Source of the DNA: Rhizorhabdus histidinilytica
GTDB lineage: Bacteria > Pseudomonadota > Alphaproteobacteria > Sphingomonadales > Sphingomonadaceae
NCBI RefSeq assembly: GCF_900167915.1
Contig: NZ_FUYM01000007.1
Coordinates: forward strand, 124,001 to 188,000
DNA: 64,000 nt
Reading direction: 5' to 3'
Shown here: positions 44,491 to 53,398 of the stretch, one piece after another
Layout of the letters: each line of letters begins with the position of its first letter
Position numbering within the stretch: the stretch's first letter is position 1
Program-made: the position numbers and the translations under genes
The notes under the pieces: generated by a model
What the model was told of the DNA's origin: nothing
Database searches by the model: none
Seen by the model: the letters and a program-made list of their open reading frames with translations, nothing else

Positions 44491-45000
44491 TCAGGCGATC
44501 TCGCCGAGCCTGCGGGCGATGTCGGCGCGGACCGATCCCGGCATCTCGGCGTGCGGATAGTCGCCGCTGATCCAGCCATGGCGCCAGGTCCGTTCGCGGA
44601 TCCGCCAGCCTTCGGCGGTCTTGACGAACACGTCCTCATAATGGCCGTGGATCTGGTAGAAATGCTCGCGCCCGTCCTCGCCGATCGATCCGCCCGGGTT
44701 GATGACCTTGGATTTGACGTGGGCCATCTGCCGGCTCGCATCGGTGAATGTAATGCGCGACATGCCGAACATGTGCATATCGCGACTGACCGTCTCGCCC
44801 AGCTTACGGAAGAAGGCCTTCACCTCGGGCCACGGCGCGCGCATCGCGCCGGCGGAGGTCAGGTCGAACTGACAATCCGGGGTGAAGACCGTGTCGAGCA
44901 CGTCGATCTCATGGTCGTCGAGCGCATGGGTGTAGCGGATGATCGTGTCGTTGATCGCCATCCGGTCGGCGACTTCGGCGGGATCATAGTCGGTCGTCAT
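44491..45000 (-). CDS. SnoaL/NTF2-like protein
   Basis: A 169-residue cone-fold protein with AINDTIIRYTHALDDHEIDVLDTVFTP features (residues 15-40), and HGHYEDVFVKTAEGWRIRERTW near residue 118. Related bacterial proteins include ring-hydroxylating dioxygenase small-subunit-like and ketosteroid-isomerase-like enzymes. AGGAGAGGA lies before the ATG at 45000. It is the last gene of the minus-strand 44.5-51.7 kb run, 130 bases after an SDR, so it could have its own promoter. A dehydratase or isomerase role is inferred. Confidence 0.78.
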   Translation of the reverse strand: MTTDYDPAEVADRMAINDTIIRYTHALDDHEIDVLDTVFTPDCQFDLTSAGAMRAPWPEVKAFFRKLGETVSRDMHMFGMSRITFTDASRQMAHVKSKVINPGGSIGEDGREHFYQIHGHYEDVFVKTAEGWRIRERTWRHGWISGDYPHAEMPGSVRADIARRLGEIA

Positions 45001-45130
45001 GCTTTCCTCTCCTATGGCTCGGTGGCGCGAAAGCCGCGGCTCGCGGCGGCTTTCTCCCTGCGGCGAGACATGAAACCGACGGCAATGTGATCTCGCCACC
45101 CGCAGCGGCCCAATCTCTTTTGGCAGCTAT

Positions 45131-45919
45131 TCAGGAAATATCGGCTCTGCCCGGTCCATGGCGCAGGGCATGGTCGAACGCGGTCCGGATCATTTCTCCC
45201 CGGCGCGCGGCGGCGGCCCCGTTGCCATCGGTCATGATCAGGAAATGGCCCGCCAGCATCGCGTCGATCACGAAGCCCATCCCCGCGACCGGGTCCATCC
45301 GGCCGGGGACCGAGGGCGGATCGGCGGCGGCCGCGACATGGCCCAGCGGATGGCCGATGGCGCCGGGACAGGCGACCGACACGCCGACGCCGCTGCCGGC
45401 CAGCTCGATCGCCAGCGTCTCGCTGAGGCTGAGCAGGCCGGCCTTGGCGGCGGCATAGTCGCCATGGTCGGGCAAGGGACCGAGCGCGGCCATCGAGGCG
45501 ATGTTGAGGATGTGGCCACCCCCTTTCGCGGCCATGCGCGGCGCGAAGGTGCGGACGCCGAGGAAGGGGCCGGTCAGCCCGGCGGCGATCAGCGATTGCC
45601 ATTCGGCCGGCGCGATCTCGATCAGCGGACGGCGGGCCGAGGGCGGGCAGGCATTGTTGACGAGCAGCCGGATCGGCGCGGCATCGGCGTCGATCGCTTC
45701 GCTCAGCGCCGCCCAGCTTCGTGGATCGGCGACGTCGAGTATCCGCCAGTCGAGACCCTCGGGGCGGCCAAGCCGCACGACCGCGTCGCGCAGCCGGCTC
45801 TCGTCGCGATCGGCGAGCAGGACGGTCATCCCCCGATCGAGCAGCACCCGCGCGAGCGCCTTGCCCAGCGTCCCGGCACCCCCGGTGACGAGGGCGCGTC
45901 CGCCGGCCAGTTCGATCAA
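45131..45919 (-). CDS. SDR-family oxidoreductase (TTG start)
   Basis: A 262-residue classical SDR with TGGAGTLG near residue 11, LNIAS serine strand and YAAAK catalytic motif. The start is a TTG that overlaps the upstream SDR's TGA (TTGA); longer in-frame readings into that gene do not resemble an SDR. The coupling suggests equal production of the two SDRs. The cofactor-site Asp/Arg pattern (LLADRDESR) fits NAD(H). Confidence 0.83.
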   Translation of the reverse strand: MIELAGGRALVTGGAGTLGKALARVLLDRGMTVLLADRDESRLRDAVVRLGRPEGLDWRILDVADPRSWAALSEAIDADAAPIRLLVNNACPPSARRPLIEIAPAEWQSLIAAGLTGPFLGVRTFAPRMAAKGGGHILNIASMAALGPLPDHGDYAAAKAGLLSLSETLAIELAGSGVGVSVACPGAIGHPLGHVAAAADPPSVPGRMDPVAGMGFVIDAMLAGHFLIMTDGNGAAAARRGEMIRTAFDHALRHGPGRADIS

Positions 45920-46836
45920 ATGGGGTCCCAGGCGAAGACGTCGGCCGATACCTGGAGCGGATGGAGGCTGGGCTTCACCGCCGGCAGGAAATCGGAGGCG
46001 ATCGTCTCGGGCGTCCAGCCCTCGGCGCGGTGGACCGAGCGGACGGGACGCGACGGCGAGAAGAGGAATATCTCGTTCTTGCGCACGCAGAAGACCTGGC
46101 CGTTGACGTCGGCGGCGGCATCCGAGCAGAGGAAGGCGACGAGCGGCGCCACCTTGTCGGGCGTCATCGTCTTGAGCCGCTCGACCCGTTCCCTGGCCGC
46201 GTCGGTTTCGGCGGGGATGCTCTCGGTCATCCGGCTCCAGGCGAAGGGCGCGACGCAGTTGGAACGCACGCCGAAGCGCCGCATGTCGAGCGCGATCGAG
46301 TTGGACAAGCCGACGATCGCCATCTTCGCCGCCGAATAATTGGACTGGCCGACATTGCCGATCAGGCCCGATGTCGAGGTCATGTGGACGAAGGCGCCGC
46401 CACCCTGCTCGCGGAAATGCGGCGCGGTGGCGCGCGACAGCAGGAAGCTGCCGTTGAGGTGGACGTCGATCACCGCGCGCCAGTCGGCCAGGCTCATCTT
46501 GTGGAACATGCCGTCGCGCGAGACGCCGGCATTGTTGACGACGGCGTCGATCCGCCCGAACGCCCGTATCGCATCGTCGACGATGCTGGCGGCGCCCGCC
46601 TCGTCGGCGACGCTGGCGGTGTTGGCGATCGCCCGGCCGCCCGCCGCCATTATCTCGGCGGCGACCTCGGCCGCGGGGCCCTGGTCCGATCCCTCGCCGG
46701 ACAGCGATCCGCCGAAGTCGTTGACGACGACCGCGGCCCCCTGCCGCCCGCATTCGATCGCCAGCGCGCGGCCGATGCCGCGGCCCGCGCCCGTCACCGC
46801 GACCGTCTTGCCCGCGAGCATGTTCGTTCCATTCAT
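45916..46836 (-). CDS. SDR of MFE-2/17-beta-HSD4 type
   Basis: A 306-residue SDR resembling the (3R)-hydroxyacyl-CoA dehydrogenase part of peroxisomal multifunctional enzyme 2: AVTGAGRGIGRALAIE, the long insertion FGGSLSGEGSDQGPAAEV after strand two, and SNYSAAKMAIVGLSN. A C-terminal tail of about 60 residues (VRKNEIFLFSPSRPVRSV onward) also fits that group. It should oxidise a 3-hydroxyacyl-CoA to the 3-keto form. A ferredoxin gene lies 21 bases upstream and a thiolase two genes upstream, consistent with beta-oxidation. Confidence 0.86.
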   Translation of the reverse strand: MNGTNMLAGKTVAVTGAGRGIGRALAIECGRQGAAVVVNDFGGSLSGEGSDQGPAAEVAAEIMAAGGRAIANTASVADEAGAASIVDDAIRAFGRIDAVVNNAGVSRDGMFHKMSLADWRAVIDVHLNGSFLLSRATAPHFREQGGGAFVHMTSTSGLIGNVGQSNYSAAKMAIVGLSNSIALDMRRFGVRSNCVAPFAWSRMTESIPAETDAARERVERLKTMTPDKVAPLVAFLCSDAAADVNGQVFCVRKNEIFLFSPSRPVRSVHRAEGWTPETIASDFLPAVKPSLHPLQVSADVFAWDPI

Positions 46837-46857
46837 GATATCGCTTCCCGCCGTTCG

Positions 46858-47178
46858 TCAGAGCTGCGACTTGGGCAGCGTGATCTCCAGCCCGTCGAGG
46901 TCGGCGCGCATGACGATCTGGCAGGACAGGCGGCTGGTCCCGTCAGGGTCGACCGCCATTTCGAGCATCGCGGCCTCCTCGTCGCCCGGCGGGCCGACCC
47001 GGTCCATCCAGTCGGGTGCGACATGGACATGGCAGGTCGCACAGGACAGCGCACCGCCGCAGTCGGCCAGAATCTCGTCGATGCCGTTGGACAGCGCCGT
47101 CTGCATCAGCGTGTCGCCTTCGGATGCCTCGACGATCCGGTCATCCTTGCCGGTCTTGCTGAACCTGACCTTCACCAT
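46858..47178 (-). CDS. 2Fe-2S plant/putidaredoxin-type ferredoxin
   Basis: A 106-residue ferredoxin. The cluster ligands are C40, C46, C49 (C-x5-C-x2-C) and C86, the spacing of adrenodoxin/putidaredoxin proteins, with the acidic helix PPGDEEAAMLEM that docks P450 or reductase. It likely supplies electrons to a P450, and the one at 52079 is the only P450 in view. No ferredoxin reductase gene is in the window, so one must come from elsewhere. It sits between the thiolase and MFE-2-like SDR genes. Confidence 0.92.
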   Translation of the reverse strand: MVKVRFSKTGKDDRIVEASEGDTLMQTALSNGIDEILADCGGALSCATCHVHVAPDWMDRVGPPGDEEAAMLEMAVDPDGTSRLSCQIVMRADLDGLEITLPKSQL

Positions 47179-47318
47179 CCGTCTCTCAAACCTTCCCGTT
47201 TTCTTGCCCGCCGCCGTGGCGGAGGGCGCATTCCTGAAGACTATCGCGACGAAGGAGGCGAGGCCATATTCGAGGTGGCGATATTTGGGAGGCCGTCGCC
47301 TAATCCCGGTCGACCCCG

Positions 47319-48524
47319 TCAGGGCCGCTCGAAGATCGCGGCGATGCCCTGGCCGCCGCCGATGCACATCGTCTCCAGCGCGCGTCGGCCGCCACGCCGC
47401 TGCAACTCGTGCAGCATCGAGGTCATGATGCGGACGCCGGTTGCCCCGATCGGATGGCCGAGCGAGATGCCCGATCCATTGACGTTCACCCGGTCGGCCC
47501 ATTCGTCCTTCTCGATGCCCCAACCTTCGAACACGGCCAGGACCTGTGCGGCGAAGGCCTCGTTGATCTCGACCAGGTCGATGTCCTTCCAGCCGAGACC
47601 CAGGCGGGCGAACAGCTTCTCGACCGCGCCGACCGGCCCGATCCCCATCCGGGCGGGGTCGCAGCCATGCGCGGCCCAGCCGCCCCAATAAGCGATCGGT
47701 TCAAGGCCCAGCTCGGCCAGCCTGTCCTCGGCGACGACCAGACAGGCGGCGGCGGCATCGTTCTGCTGGCTTGAATTGCCGGCGGTCACCGTGCCGCCCT
47801 TGAGGATCGGGCGCAGGCTCCCCAGGCTCTCGGCTGTGGTGTCGCCGCGAATGCCCTCGTCGCGCGCGAACATCAGCGGATCGCCCTTCTTCTGCGGCAC
47901 AGGCACGGGCACGATCTCGGCATCGAACTTGCCGGCCGTCCAGGCGGCCGCCGCGCGCTGCTGGCTCCGGGCGGCGAAGGCGTCCTGCGCCTCGCGGCCG
48001 ATGGCGTAATCCTTTGCGAGATTCTCGGCTGTCTCGATCATGCCGGAGATCACGCCGAAGCGCTCGACCGGCTGCGAGCGCTCGCGGCCCCGGTCGAGCC
48101 GGTCGTAGAACTGGACGGTGCCGGCCCGCGCCCCGCCGCGCATCGCCGTGGTATAATATTCGATGTTGCTCATGCTCTCGACGCCGCCCACCAGGACGAT
48201 GTCGCGGGTGCCGGTCTCGACCATCATCGCCGCCATGGCGACCGCCTGGAGGCCGCCGCCGCAGCGGCGGTCGAGCTGCATGCCCGGTACCTCGATCGGC
48301 AGGCCGGCGGCCAGCGCCGCCCAGCGGCCGATGCAGGGTGCCTCGCTGTTGGCGTAGCTCTGCGCGAAGACGACGTCGTCGATCCGGGCGGGATCGATCC
48401 CGGTGCGATCGACCAACGCGGTGATGACGTGCGCGGCGAGCTTCTCGGCCGGCAACGGAGCGAGGCTGCCGAGGAAGCGGCCGATCGGCGTGCGGAGCGG
48501 GGAGACGATGGCGGCCTTGCGCAA
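47319..48524 (-). CDS. Thiolase (acetyl-CoA acetyltransferase type)
   Basis: A 401-residue degradative thiolase. The nucleophile is C88 in DRRCGGGLQAV, with GNSSQQNDAAAA, NGSGISLGHPIGATG and CIGGGQGIA giving the conserved Asn/His/Cys region, so the active site is complete. A TTG start at 48524 is preferred: AAAGAGG lies six bases upstream, whereas the ATG at 48581 would overlap the SDR and add unrelated residues. It should perform the final 3-ketoacyl-CoA cleavage. It is the only true thiolase here, unlike the Cys-less proteins at 40946 and 59367. Confidence 0.9.
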   Translation of the reverse strand: MRKAAIVSPLRTPIGRFLGSLAPLPAEKLAAHVITALVDRTGIDPARIDDVVFAQSYANSEAPCIGRWAALAAGLPIEVPGMQLDRRCGGGLQAVAMAAMMVETGTRDIVLVGGVESMSNIEYYTTAMRGGARAGTVQFYDRLDRGRERSQPVERFGVISGMIETAENLAKDYAIGREAQDAFAARSQQRAAAAWTAGKFDAEIVPVPVPQKKGDPLMFARDEGIRGDTTAESLGSLRPILKGGTVTAGNSSQQNDAAAACLVVAEDRLAELGLEPIAYWGGWAAHGCDPARMGIGPVGAVEKLFARLGLGWKDIDLVEINEAFAAQVLAVFEGWGIEKDEWADRVNVNGSGISLGHPIGATGVRIMTSMLHELQRRGGRRALETMCIGGGQGIAAIFERP

Positions 48525-48555
48525 GGGAAACCTCTTTCGATGTTCTTCGATGGCG

Positions 48556-49356
48556 TCAGAAGTCGGTGCCGCCGTCCACATTGGCGATCAGGCCGGTGGC
48601 GTAGCCGGCGCGCTCCGACAGCAGGAAGGCGATCATGTCGGCGACCTCGCCCGGGTCGCCGATCCGTTCGAGCGCGACCTTCATCTCCATGTCCCGCAGC
48701 ATGCGCCGTTCGGCCTCGGCGCGATCGATGGCGGGCTCGGCGGCCTTCAGTGCCGCCATGCGCGCGTCGTAGCGGCCCGTCCGGATCGCGCCCGGCGCGA
48801 CCGCGTTCACGCGCACGCCTTGCGGCCCATAGGCTTTGGCGAGGGTCTTGGTGAGCGTGTTGAGCGCCGCCTTGAACGACGCATAGCCGGGCAGATAGGG
48901 TTTGGGCCCGCGCGAGGAATAGGCGGTGGTCAGCACGATCGCGCCGCCGCCGGCCTTTGTCATGTGCGGCAGCACGGCACGGCAGGCGCGGACCGCGGCC
49001 ATCAGGCTGTGCTGGAAATAGTCGGCCCATTCGGCCTCGGGCAATTCGGCGAAGCTGCGGCTCGGCCCCATCCAGTGGTTGGTCACTGCCAGACCCCGCA
49101 GCTCACCAAGCCGGCTGGCCGCCGCATCGAGCGCTGCCTCCACAGCGCCGGGTGCCGATGCGTCGCCAGGGATGCCCTCGATCCGCACGCCATGCTCGGC
49201 GGCCAGCGCCGCGCAGGCGTCGGCGACCGCCTGCGGCGTCCGGCTGATGACCGCGACGTCGCCGCCTTCCGCGGCGATCCGGCGGACGGTTTCCCAGCCC
49301 ATGCCCCGGGATCCGCCGACAACCGCATAGGCGTTGCCGCGCATGCCGAGGTCCAT
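48556..49356 (-). CDS. SDR-family oxidoreductase
   Basis: A 266-residue classical SDR: GGSRGMGWE near residue 14, a serine strand ending TTAYSSRG, and YASFK near residue 166. The catalytic Tyr/Lys spacing is normal. The family resembles 3-oxoacyl-ACP reductases and cyclitol dehydrogenases. It lies 31 bases before the TTG-started thiolase and 33 bases after the LysR gene. It may form the 3-ketoacyl-CoA used by the thiolase. Confidence 0.84.
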   Translation of the reverse strand: MDLGMRGNAYAVVGGSRGMGWETVRRIAAEGGDVAVISRTPQAVADACAALAAEHGVRIEGIPGDASAPGAVEAALDAAASRLGELRGLAVTNHWMGPSRSFAELPEAEWADYFQHSLMAAVRACRAVLPHMTKAGGGAIVLTTAYSSRGPKPYLPGYASFKAALNTLTKTLAKAYGPQGVRVNAVAPGAIRTGRYDARMAALKAAEPAIDRAEAERRMLRDMEMKVALERIGDPGEVADMIAFLLSERAGYATGLIANVDGGTDF

Positions 49357-49389
49357 TCGATATGTCCTTTCGGGTGGCGTCGGCGGCCG

Positions 49390-50391
49390 TCAGGCCACCG
49401 CCGCCGCCTTGGTTTCGAGCGAGGCCAGCGCCAGGTCCCACATCAGGTTCTGGGGCGGAGTGCGATGATCGGCCAGCCGCACCAGATATTTGCGGCAGGG
49501 CGGGATGAAGTTGATCGGGCGGACCACGAAGTCCTGGGTGTCGTAGCGCTCGGCCGCGAACTGGGTGCAGACCACCGGCAGTTCCCAGCTCCGCGCATAG
49601 GAGGGCGCGCTCTGGAACTCCGGGATCGGCACCGGCACGGCGCCGGCGTTGACCAGCGGCTCGTAATAAAGCTCGAATGCCGCCGGGCTGAACTGCTGTG
49701 CCGGCAGGATCACGCGGACGCCCTTGACGTCCTCGGTGCCGATCACCCCGGCCCGGGCCAGATCGTGGGTGCGGGGGACCATCATCGAAAAGCGGTTCTC
49801 GCGCAGCAGCAGCCTGTCCAGTCCCGCCTCCTCGAACGGTGCGGAGACGAAGGCGAGATCGATCCGGCCGGCGCGGAGATGGTCGAGCAGCGCTGGGGTC
49901 GGGCCGCTGGTGACGTTGAGCTGGATGCCCTCGTGCGTCGCGATGAACCGGTCGATCAGGCGGGTCCGCTGGGGATCCGGAAAGCTGAACGGCAGCGCGC
50001 CGACGCGCAGCACGCCGCTCATCGAATCGCGCAGGGCATTGGCTGCGTCGCGCGCCTGGTCGACGACGTTGGCAAGCCGGCGAACCGGATCGAGCAGCGC
50101 GCGGCCGGCCGCCGTCAGCTCGACATGGCGGGTGTTGCGGATGAACAGGTTGAAGCCCAGCAGCGCCTCGAACTGGCGGATCTTGTGCGACAGCCAGGAC
50201 TGGTCGATCGACAGCGCCTTGGCCGCCTTGGTGAAGCTCAGATTTTCCGAGACGGCGTTGAAGAACAGCAGGAATTCGACATCGATGCTGCGATTGTCGT
50301 CGTCGACGGCGGCGATCCTGCGGGCGTGCAGGGCGCCGAGGTCGTTTTCGTCGTTGGCGCCGACGGGGGCGGTTTTCGCTATCCTGGCCAT
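49390..50391 (-). CDS. LysR-family transcriptional regulator
   Basis: A 333-residue LysR protein with a 37-residue N-terminal extension before the HTH (about residues 52-72, LSFTKAAKALSIDQSWLSHK), a linker helix and a periplasmic-binding-protein-like effector domain (residues about 125-325). GAGAGGA precedes the ATG. It is embedded in the minus-strand operon between a double-hotdog dehydratase and an SDR, and probably senses a pathway acyl-CoA or acid. The 382-base divergent gap at 51697-52078 is its most likely target. Confidence 0.89.
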   Translation of the reverse strand: MARIAKTAPVGANDENDLGALHARRIAAVDDDNRSIDVEFLLFFNAVSENLSFTKAAKALSIDQSWLSHKIRQFEALLGFNLFIRNTRHVELTAAGRALLDPVRRLANVVDQARDAANALRDSMSGVLRVGALPFSFPDPQRTRLIDRFIATHEGIQLNVTSGPTPALLDHLRAGRIDLAFVSAPFEEAGLDRLLLRENRFSMMVPRTHDLARAGVIGTEDVKGVRVILPAQQFSPAAFELYYEPLVNAGAVPVPIPEFQSAPSYARSWELPVVCTQFAAERYDTQDFVVRPINFIPPCRKYLVRLADHRTPPQNLMWDLALASLETKAAAVA

Positions 50392-50439
50392 GGGAAATCC
50401 TCTCGCTGGATTATCTGCTCCACGAAGTCGGGTGGTGGT

Positions 50440-51696
50440 TCATCGCTTTGTCCGGTCCGCCGCGGACTGCAGGATGGCGGCCCCGCGCAGCAGCGTGTCG
50501 GCTTCGGGTGCGGGGAGGACGACCGGGCCATGCGCGCGGCTCGGCAGGATCACCGAGGCGGTGCCCGGCGCGGTGTTCTCGCCCCGCTGGTTGGTCGAGG
50601 CCAGCTCCAGGTCGACGACCGCATTGGCGCCGTCGATCCGCTTGGCCACCACCTTGCCCGTGCAGATGGTGGTGTCGCCCATGAAGTTGAACGCGCGAGA
50701 CTGGCACGACAGCTTCCACAGCCAGGCGTCGTCGCCCATCCAGTTGGTGACGAGGTGGATCAGCCAGCTCGTCCGCATCTGGCCATAATCGTAGGAGGTC
50801 GGCAGGCCGAGCGCCTGGGCACGCTCATGGTCCCAGTGAACCCGCTGGACGACGTCCGGCACGCCATAGGCGTCGGGCACGTAGAAGGCCGGCATCTTGC
50901 GCCGCTGGGCATAGCCGAGGCCGAGCGGGCCGATGCCGCTCGACGACAGGCCCATGCCCATGTGGAAGGCGATGATGTCGACCATGGTGAGCGGCCCCTT
51001 GGCCACCGGCACCAGTTCCTCGCCGACCTCGACGTCCTCCCAAAAGCGCGGGCTCGCGCCGCGCCGGACCTCGGCCGCATAGACCTCGTCGATCCTGGCG
51101 ATGTCGTCGGGCGTGTAGCTCTGACGCTGGATCGCGGCGTAGCGGCCCGCCTTCTTGGTGCCCTCGCGCTCGGCCGACAGATAATGTTCCTCGCGCCGGC
51201 CGACCGGCGTGCCGGCGCGGTCGACATAAAGGTCGCGATAGGTTTCGGTGACGGTGCGGCCGCCGCTGAAGGCGGAGCTTTCCTTGACCTGGATGTTCGA
51301 CGTGCTGCGCTCCACGAACACGCGCTCGTCGGGATAGATCGGCCGCCACCAGGTCCAGTCGACGCCGGTATAATATTTGCCGACTCCCCGGAACAGGCCC
51401 TTGAACAGTGCCTTGGTCTCGGCGTCGGGCTTCGGCGTCAGGTTCGTGCCGGTCGCATGGAGGAACAGCGGCGGGGCGATCTGGTCGCGCCAGCGGGTGC
51501 CCGCCCCATAAGCGCGATCATGGTAGAGCGGATTGGCGTCGCCGCAGGCGAAGGCGAAATGGCTCATCCCGTCGGACGAGGCGATGGCGTTGTAAGGCTT
51601 GTTATAGGCGAATTTCGGCACGCCGATCTGGCGGCGGGCGCGTTCGATATCCTCGTCGGTGATCTTGCCCGTGATGGGGTCCGCCTCGGCCATCAT
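50440..51696 (-). CDS. Double-hotdog MaoC/FAS1-like dehydratase
   Basis: A 418-residue protein with two hotdog domains. The N-terminal FAS1-like half carries the hydratase-type motif CGDANPLYHD (D53, N55, H59), and the C-terminal half starts near FWEDVEVGEELVPVAKGPLT at about residue 219. Such proteins hydrate enoyl-CoA esters, including steroid side-chain intermediates. It is the first gene of the 44.5-51.7 kb run and faces the P450 gene across the regulatory gap. It may act with, or alternatively to, the MaoC protein at 54267. Confidence 0.85.
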   Translation of the reverse strand: MMAEADPITGKITDEDIERARRQIGVPKFAYNKPYNAIASSDGMSHFAFACGDANPLYHDRAYGAGTRWRDQIAPPLFLHATGTNLTPKPDAETKALFKGLFRGVGKYYTGVDWTWWRPIYPDERVFVERSTSNIQVKESSAFSGGRTVTETYRDLYVDRAGTPVGRREEHYLSAEREGTKKAGRYAAIQRQSYTPDDIARIDEVYAAEVRRGASPRFWEDVEVGEELVPVAKGPLTMVDIIAFHMGMGLSSSGIGPLGLGYAQRRKMPAFYVPDAYGVPDVVQRVHWDHERAQALGLPTSYDYGQMRTSWLIHLVTNWMGDDAWLWKLSCQSRAFNFMGDTTICTGKVVAKRIDGANAVVDLELASTNQRGENTAPGTASVILPSRAHGPVVLPAPEADTLLRGAAILQSAADRTKR

Positions 51697-52078
51697 CTCT
51701 CCCTGCCGCGATCCGCGCGTCTGCGTCGTCGTTTCGATAGGAGCGGAGGTTGTATGAAAACTGATGGTAAGTCAACTATCGGCTTCCGGTGACCGCCATG
51801 CCACATCCCAATTCTGTCGGATCGATCCTGAATATGGAAAATTCCAATAGCCGTCCGTACTTCGTTGCATCGCAATAAATCCGGCATTTTTTGGCGTTTT
51901 TACGCGATCGGCGAAGGGTTTGTGCGGACGCTCCGCTCCTTCGTGGCGGGGGCACTTGAAAACTGGCGAGTATTCAGCGATGAAAAGGGGTGTAGACCCT
52001 GGCCGCGTCGGGCGGCCGATCCTGATGTGGCCGATCGAGTCGGTCGAAGCCACGCGAGCTGGTAGGAGAGGACAGACG
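51697..52078. promoter_or_regulatory. 382-base divergent regulatory region, dehydratase / P450
   Basis: This is the longest gene-free stretch in the window and is clearly more AT-rich than its surroundings around 51750-51905. It holds a perfect GGATCGATCC palindrome at 51819-51828 and a TGGAA-aa-TTCCA inverted repeat at 51835-51846, with T35/A47 spacing fitting a LysR T-N11-A box. Promoters for both operons should lie here. An AGGAGAGGA site precedes the P450 ATG. No small gene was recognised. Confidence 0.5.
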
Positions 52079-53311
52079 ATGAGCGAGCCCATGACCCATG
52101 AGAAGGGGTCGGTTCCCGACCATGTGCCGCCCGAGCTGGTGCATTTCTGGGACTTCCGCACCGGCCTCGGCCCCTGTCCCCACGCGCAGGTCGCCGAGCT
52201 GCACAAGGGCCCGCGGGTCTTCTATTCGCCGCTCAGCCATCAGGACCGTTCGGAGAAGCCGGTCGGCACCTGGGTGCTGACCAAGGCGGAGGACATCCGT
52301 CAGATGCTGCAGCGGGCCGACCTGTTCAGTTCCGCCCAGCCGCGCAGCCATGCGATGGGCGAGACCTGGCGGCTCATCCCGCTCGAGGTCGATCCGCCCG
52401 AGCATGGCCTGTTCCGCACCCCGCTCAACCCGCTCTTCTCGCCGGCGCGGATCAAGCAGCTAGAACCGCGCCTGCGCGAGTTGACGGTCGACCTGATCGA
52501 GAAGCTCAAGGATCGCGACGAATGCGAGTTCATCCGCGACTTCGGCGAGCAGTTCCCGGTCCGCATCTTCCTGGAGCTGATGGGACTCTCGGGTGACGAT
52601 CTCTCGCGCTTTCGCAAATGGGCGGACACGATCATCCATGACCGTATCAACCGCGGCAAGGCGATGGGCGAGGTGAAGGCCTTCCTGGTCGAGCAGATCG
52701 CATTGCGCCGCGTCGATCCGCGCGAAGGCGAGCTGGTCAGCCAGGTGATGGCGATGAAGGTCGGCGATCGCCCCTTCACCGACGAGGAGGTGATGGGCAC
52801 CGTTTTCCTGCTGTTCATCGGCGGGCTCGACACGGTGGTGAGCTCGCTCGCCTACCAGTTCCGCTACCTCGCCGAGAATCCCGACGACCAGGCACGGCTG
52901 CGCGCCGACCCGTCGATGATCCCCGATGCGGTCGAGGAGCTGTTCCGCGCCTTCCCGGTGGTCACCACTGCGCGGATCGCGACCGAGGACACCGAACTTG
53001 CCGGCGTCCGGATCAAGAAGGGCGACATGGTCACCGGGTCGACGCTGCTGTCGACCAGCGACCCGACCGAGTTCGCCAATCCCGAGGTCGTCGACCTCAC
53101 GCGCAGCCCGAACCGGCACAACACCTTCTCCTTCGGTCCGCACCGCTGCCTGGGCTCGCACCTCGCACGCCGCGAGATCCAGATCGCGATCGAGGAGTGG
53201 CTGAAGCGCGTGCCCCCGTTCACCGTGAAGCCCGGCACCACCTTCAAGACGCTCGGCGGCGGGGTCATCGGCATGGAGGCGCTGCCGCTCGTCTGGTCGC
53301 GCCCGGCTTAA
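52079..53311 (+). CDS. Cytochrome P450
   Basis: A 410-residue soluble bacterial P450. The heme ligand is C357 in FSFGPHRCLG, the K-helix ExxR is E287-R290, and the I-helix oxygen-binding motif is GGLDT at 248-252. There is no membrane anchor. The ATG at 52079 follows AGGAGAGGA; 53 upstream in-frame codons are in the regulatory gap. Candidate redox partners are the 2Fe-2S ferredoxin at 46858 and 3Fe-4S ferredoxin at 60999. It probably hydroxylates a hydrophobic substrate, as CYP125-type enzymes start steroid side-chain degradation, but its subfamily cannot be set here. Confidence 0.93.
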   Translation: MSEPMTHEKGSVPDHVPPELVHFWDFRTGLGPCPHAQVAELHKGPRVFYSPLSHQDRSEKPVGTWVLTKAEDIRQMLQRADLFSSAQPRSHAMGETWRLIPLEVDPPEHGLFRTPLNPLFSPARIKQLEPRLRELTVDLIEKLKDRDECEFIRDFGEQFPVRIFLELMGLSGDDLSRFRKWADTIIHDRINRGKAMGEVKAFLVEQIALRRVDPREGELVSQVMAMKVGDRPFTDEEVMGTVFLLFIGGLDTVVSSLAYQFRYLAENPDDQARLRADPSMIPDAVEELFRAFPVVTTARIATEDTELAGVRIKKGDMVTGSTLLSTSDPTEFANPEVVDLTRSPNRHNTFSFGPHRCLGSHLARREIQIAIEEWLKRVPPFTVKPGTTFKTLGGGVIGMEALPLVWSRPA

Positions 53312-53398
53312 GGATTCCTGCCCCACGACCGCGCGCATCGCGGATACGACTCGGTCGCCGCGATGCTCCATCAGCAGGGGACGAGAAAGGGAGTTCGG

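Noticed and set aside
48403-51792. A 1129-residue open frame on the plus strand
   Set aside because: It is antisense to thiolase, SDR, LysR and dehydratase genes that have clear motifs; long antisense frames are common at this GC content and its sequence is low-complexity Arg/Gly/Asp-rich.
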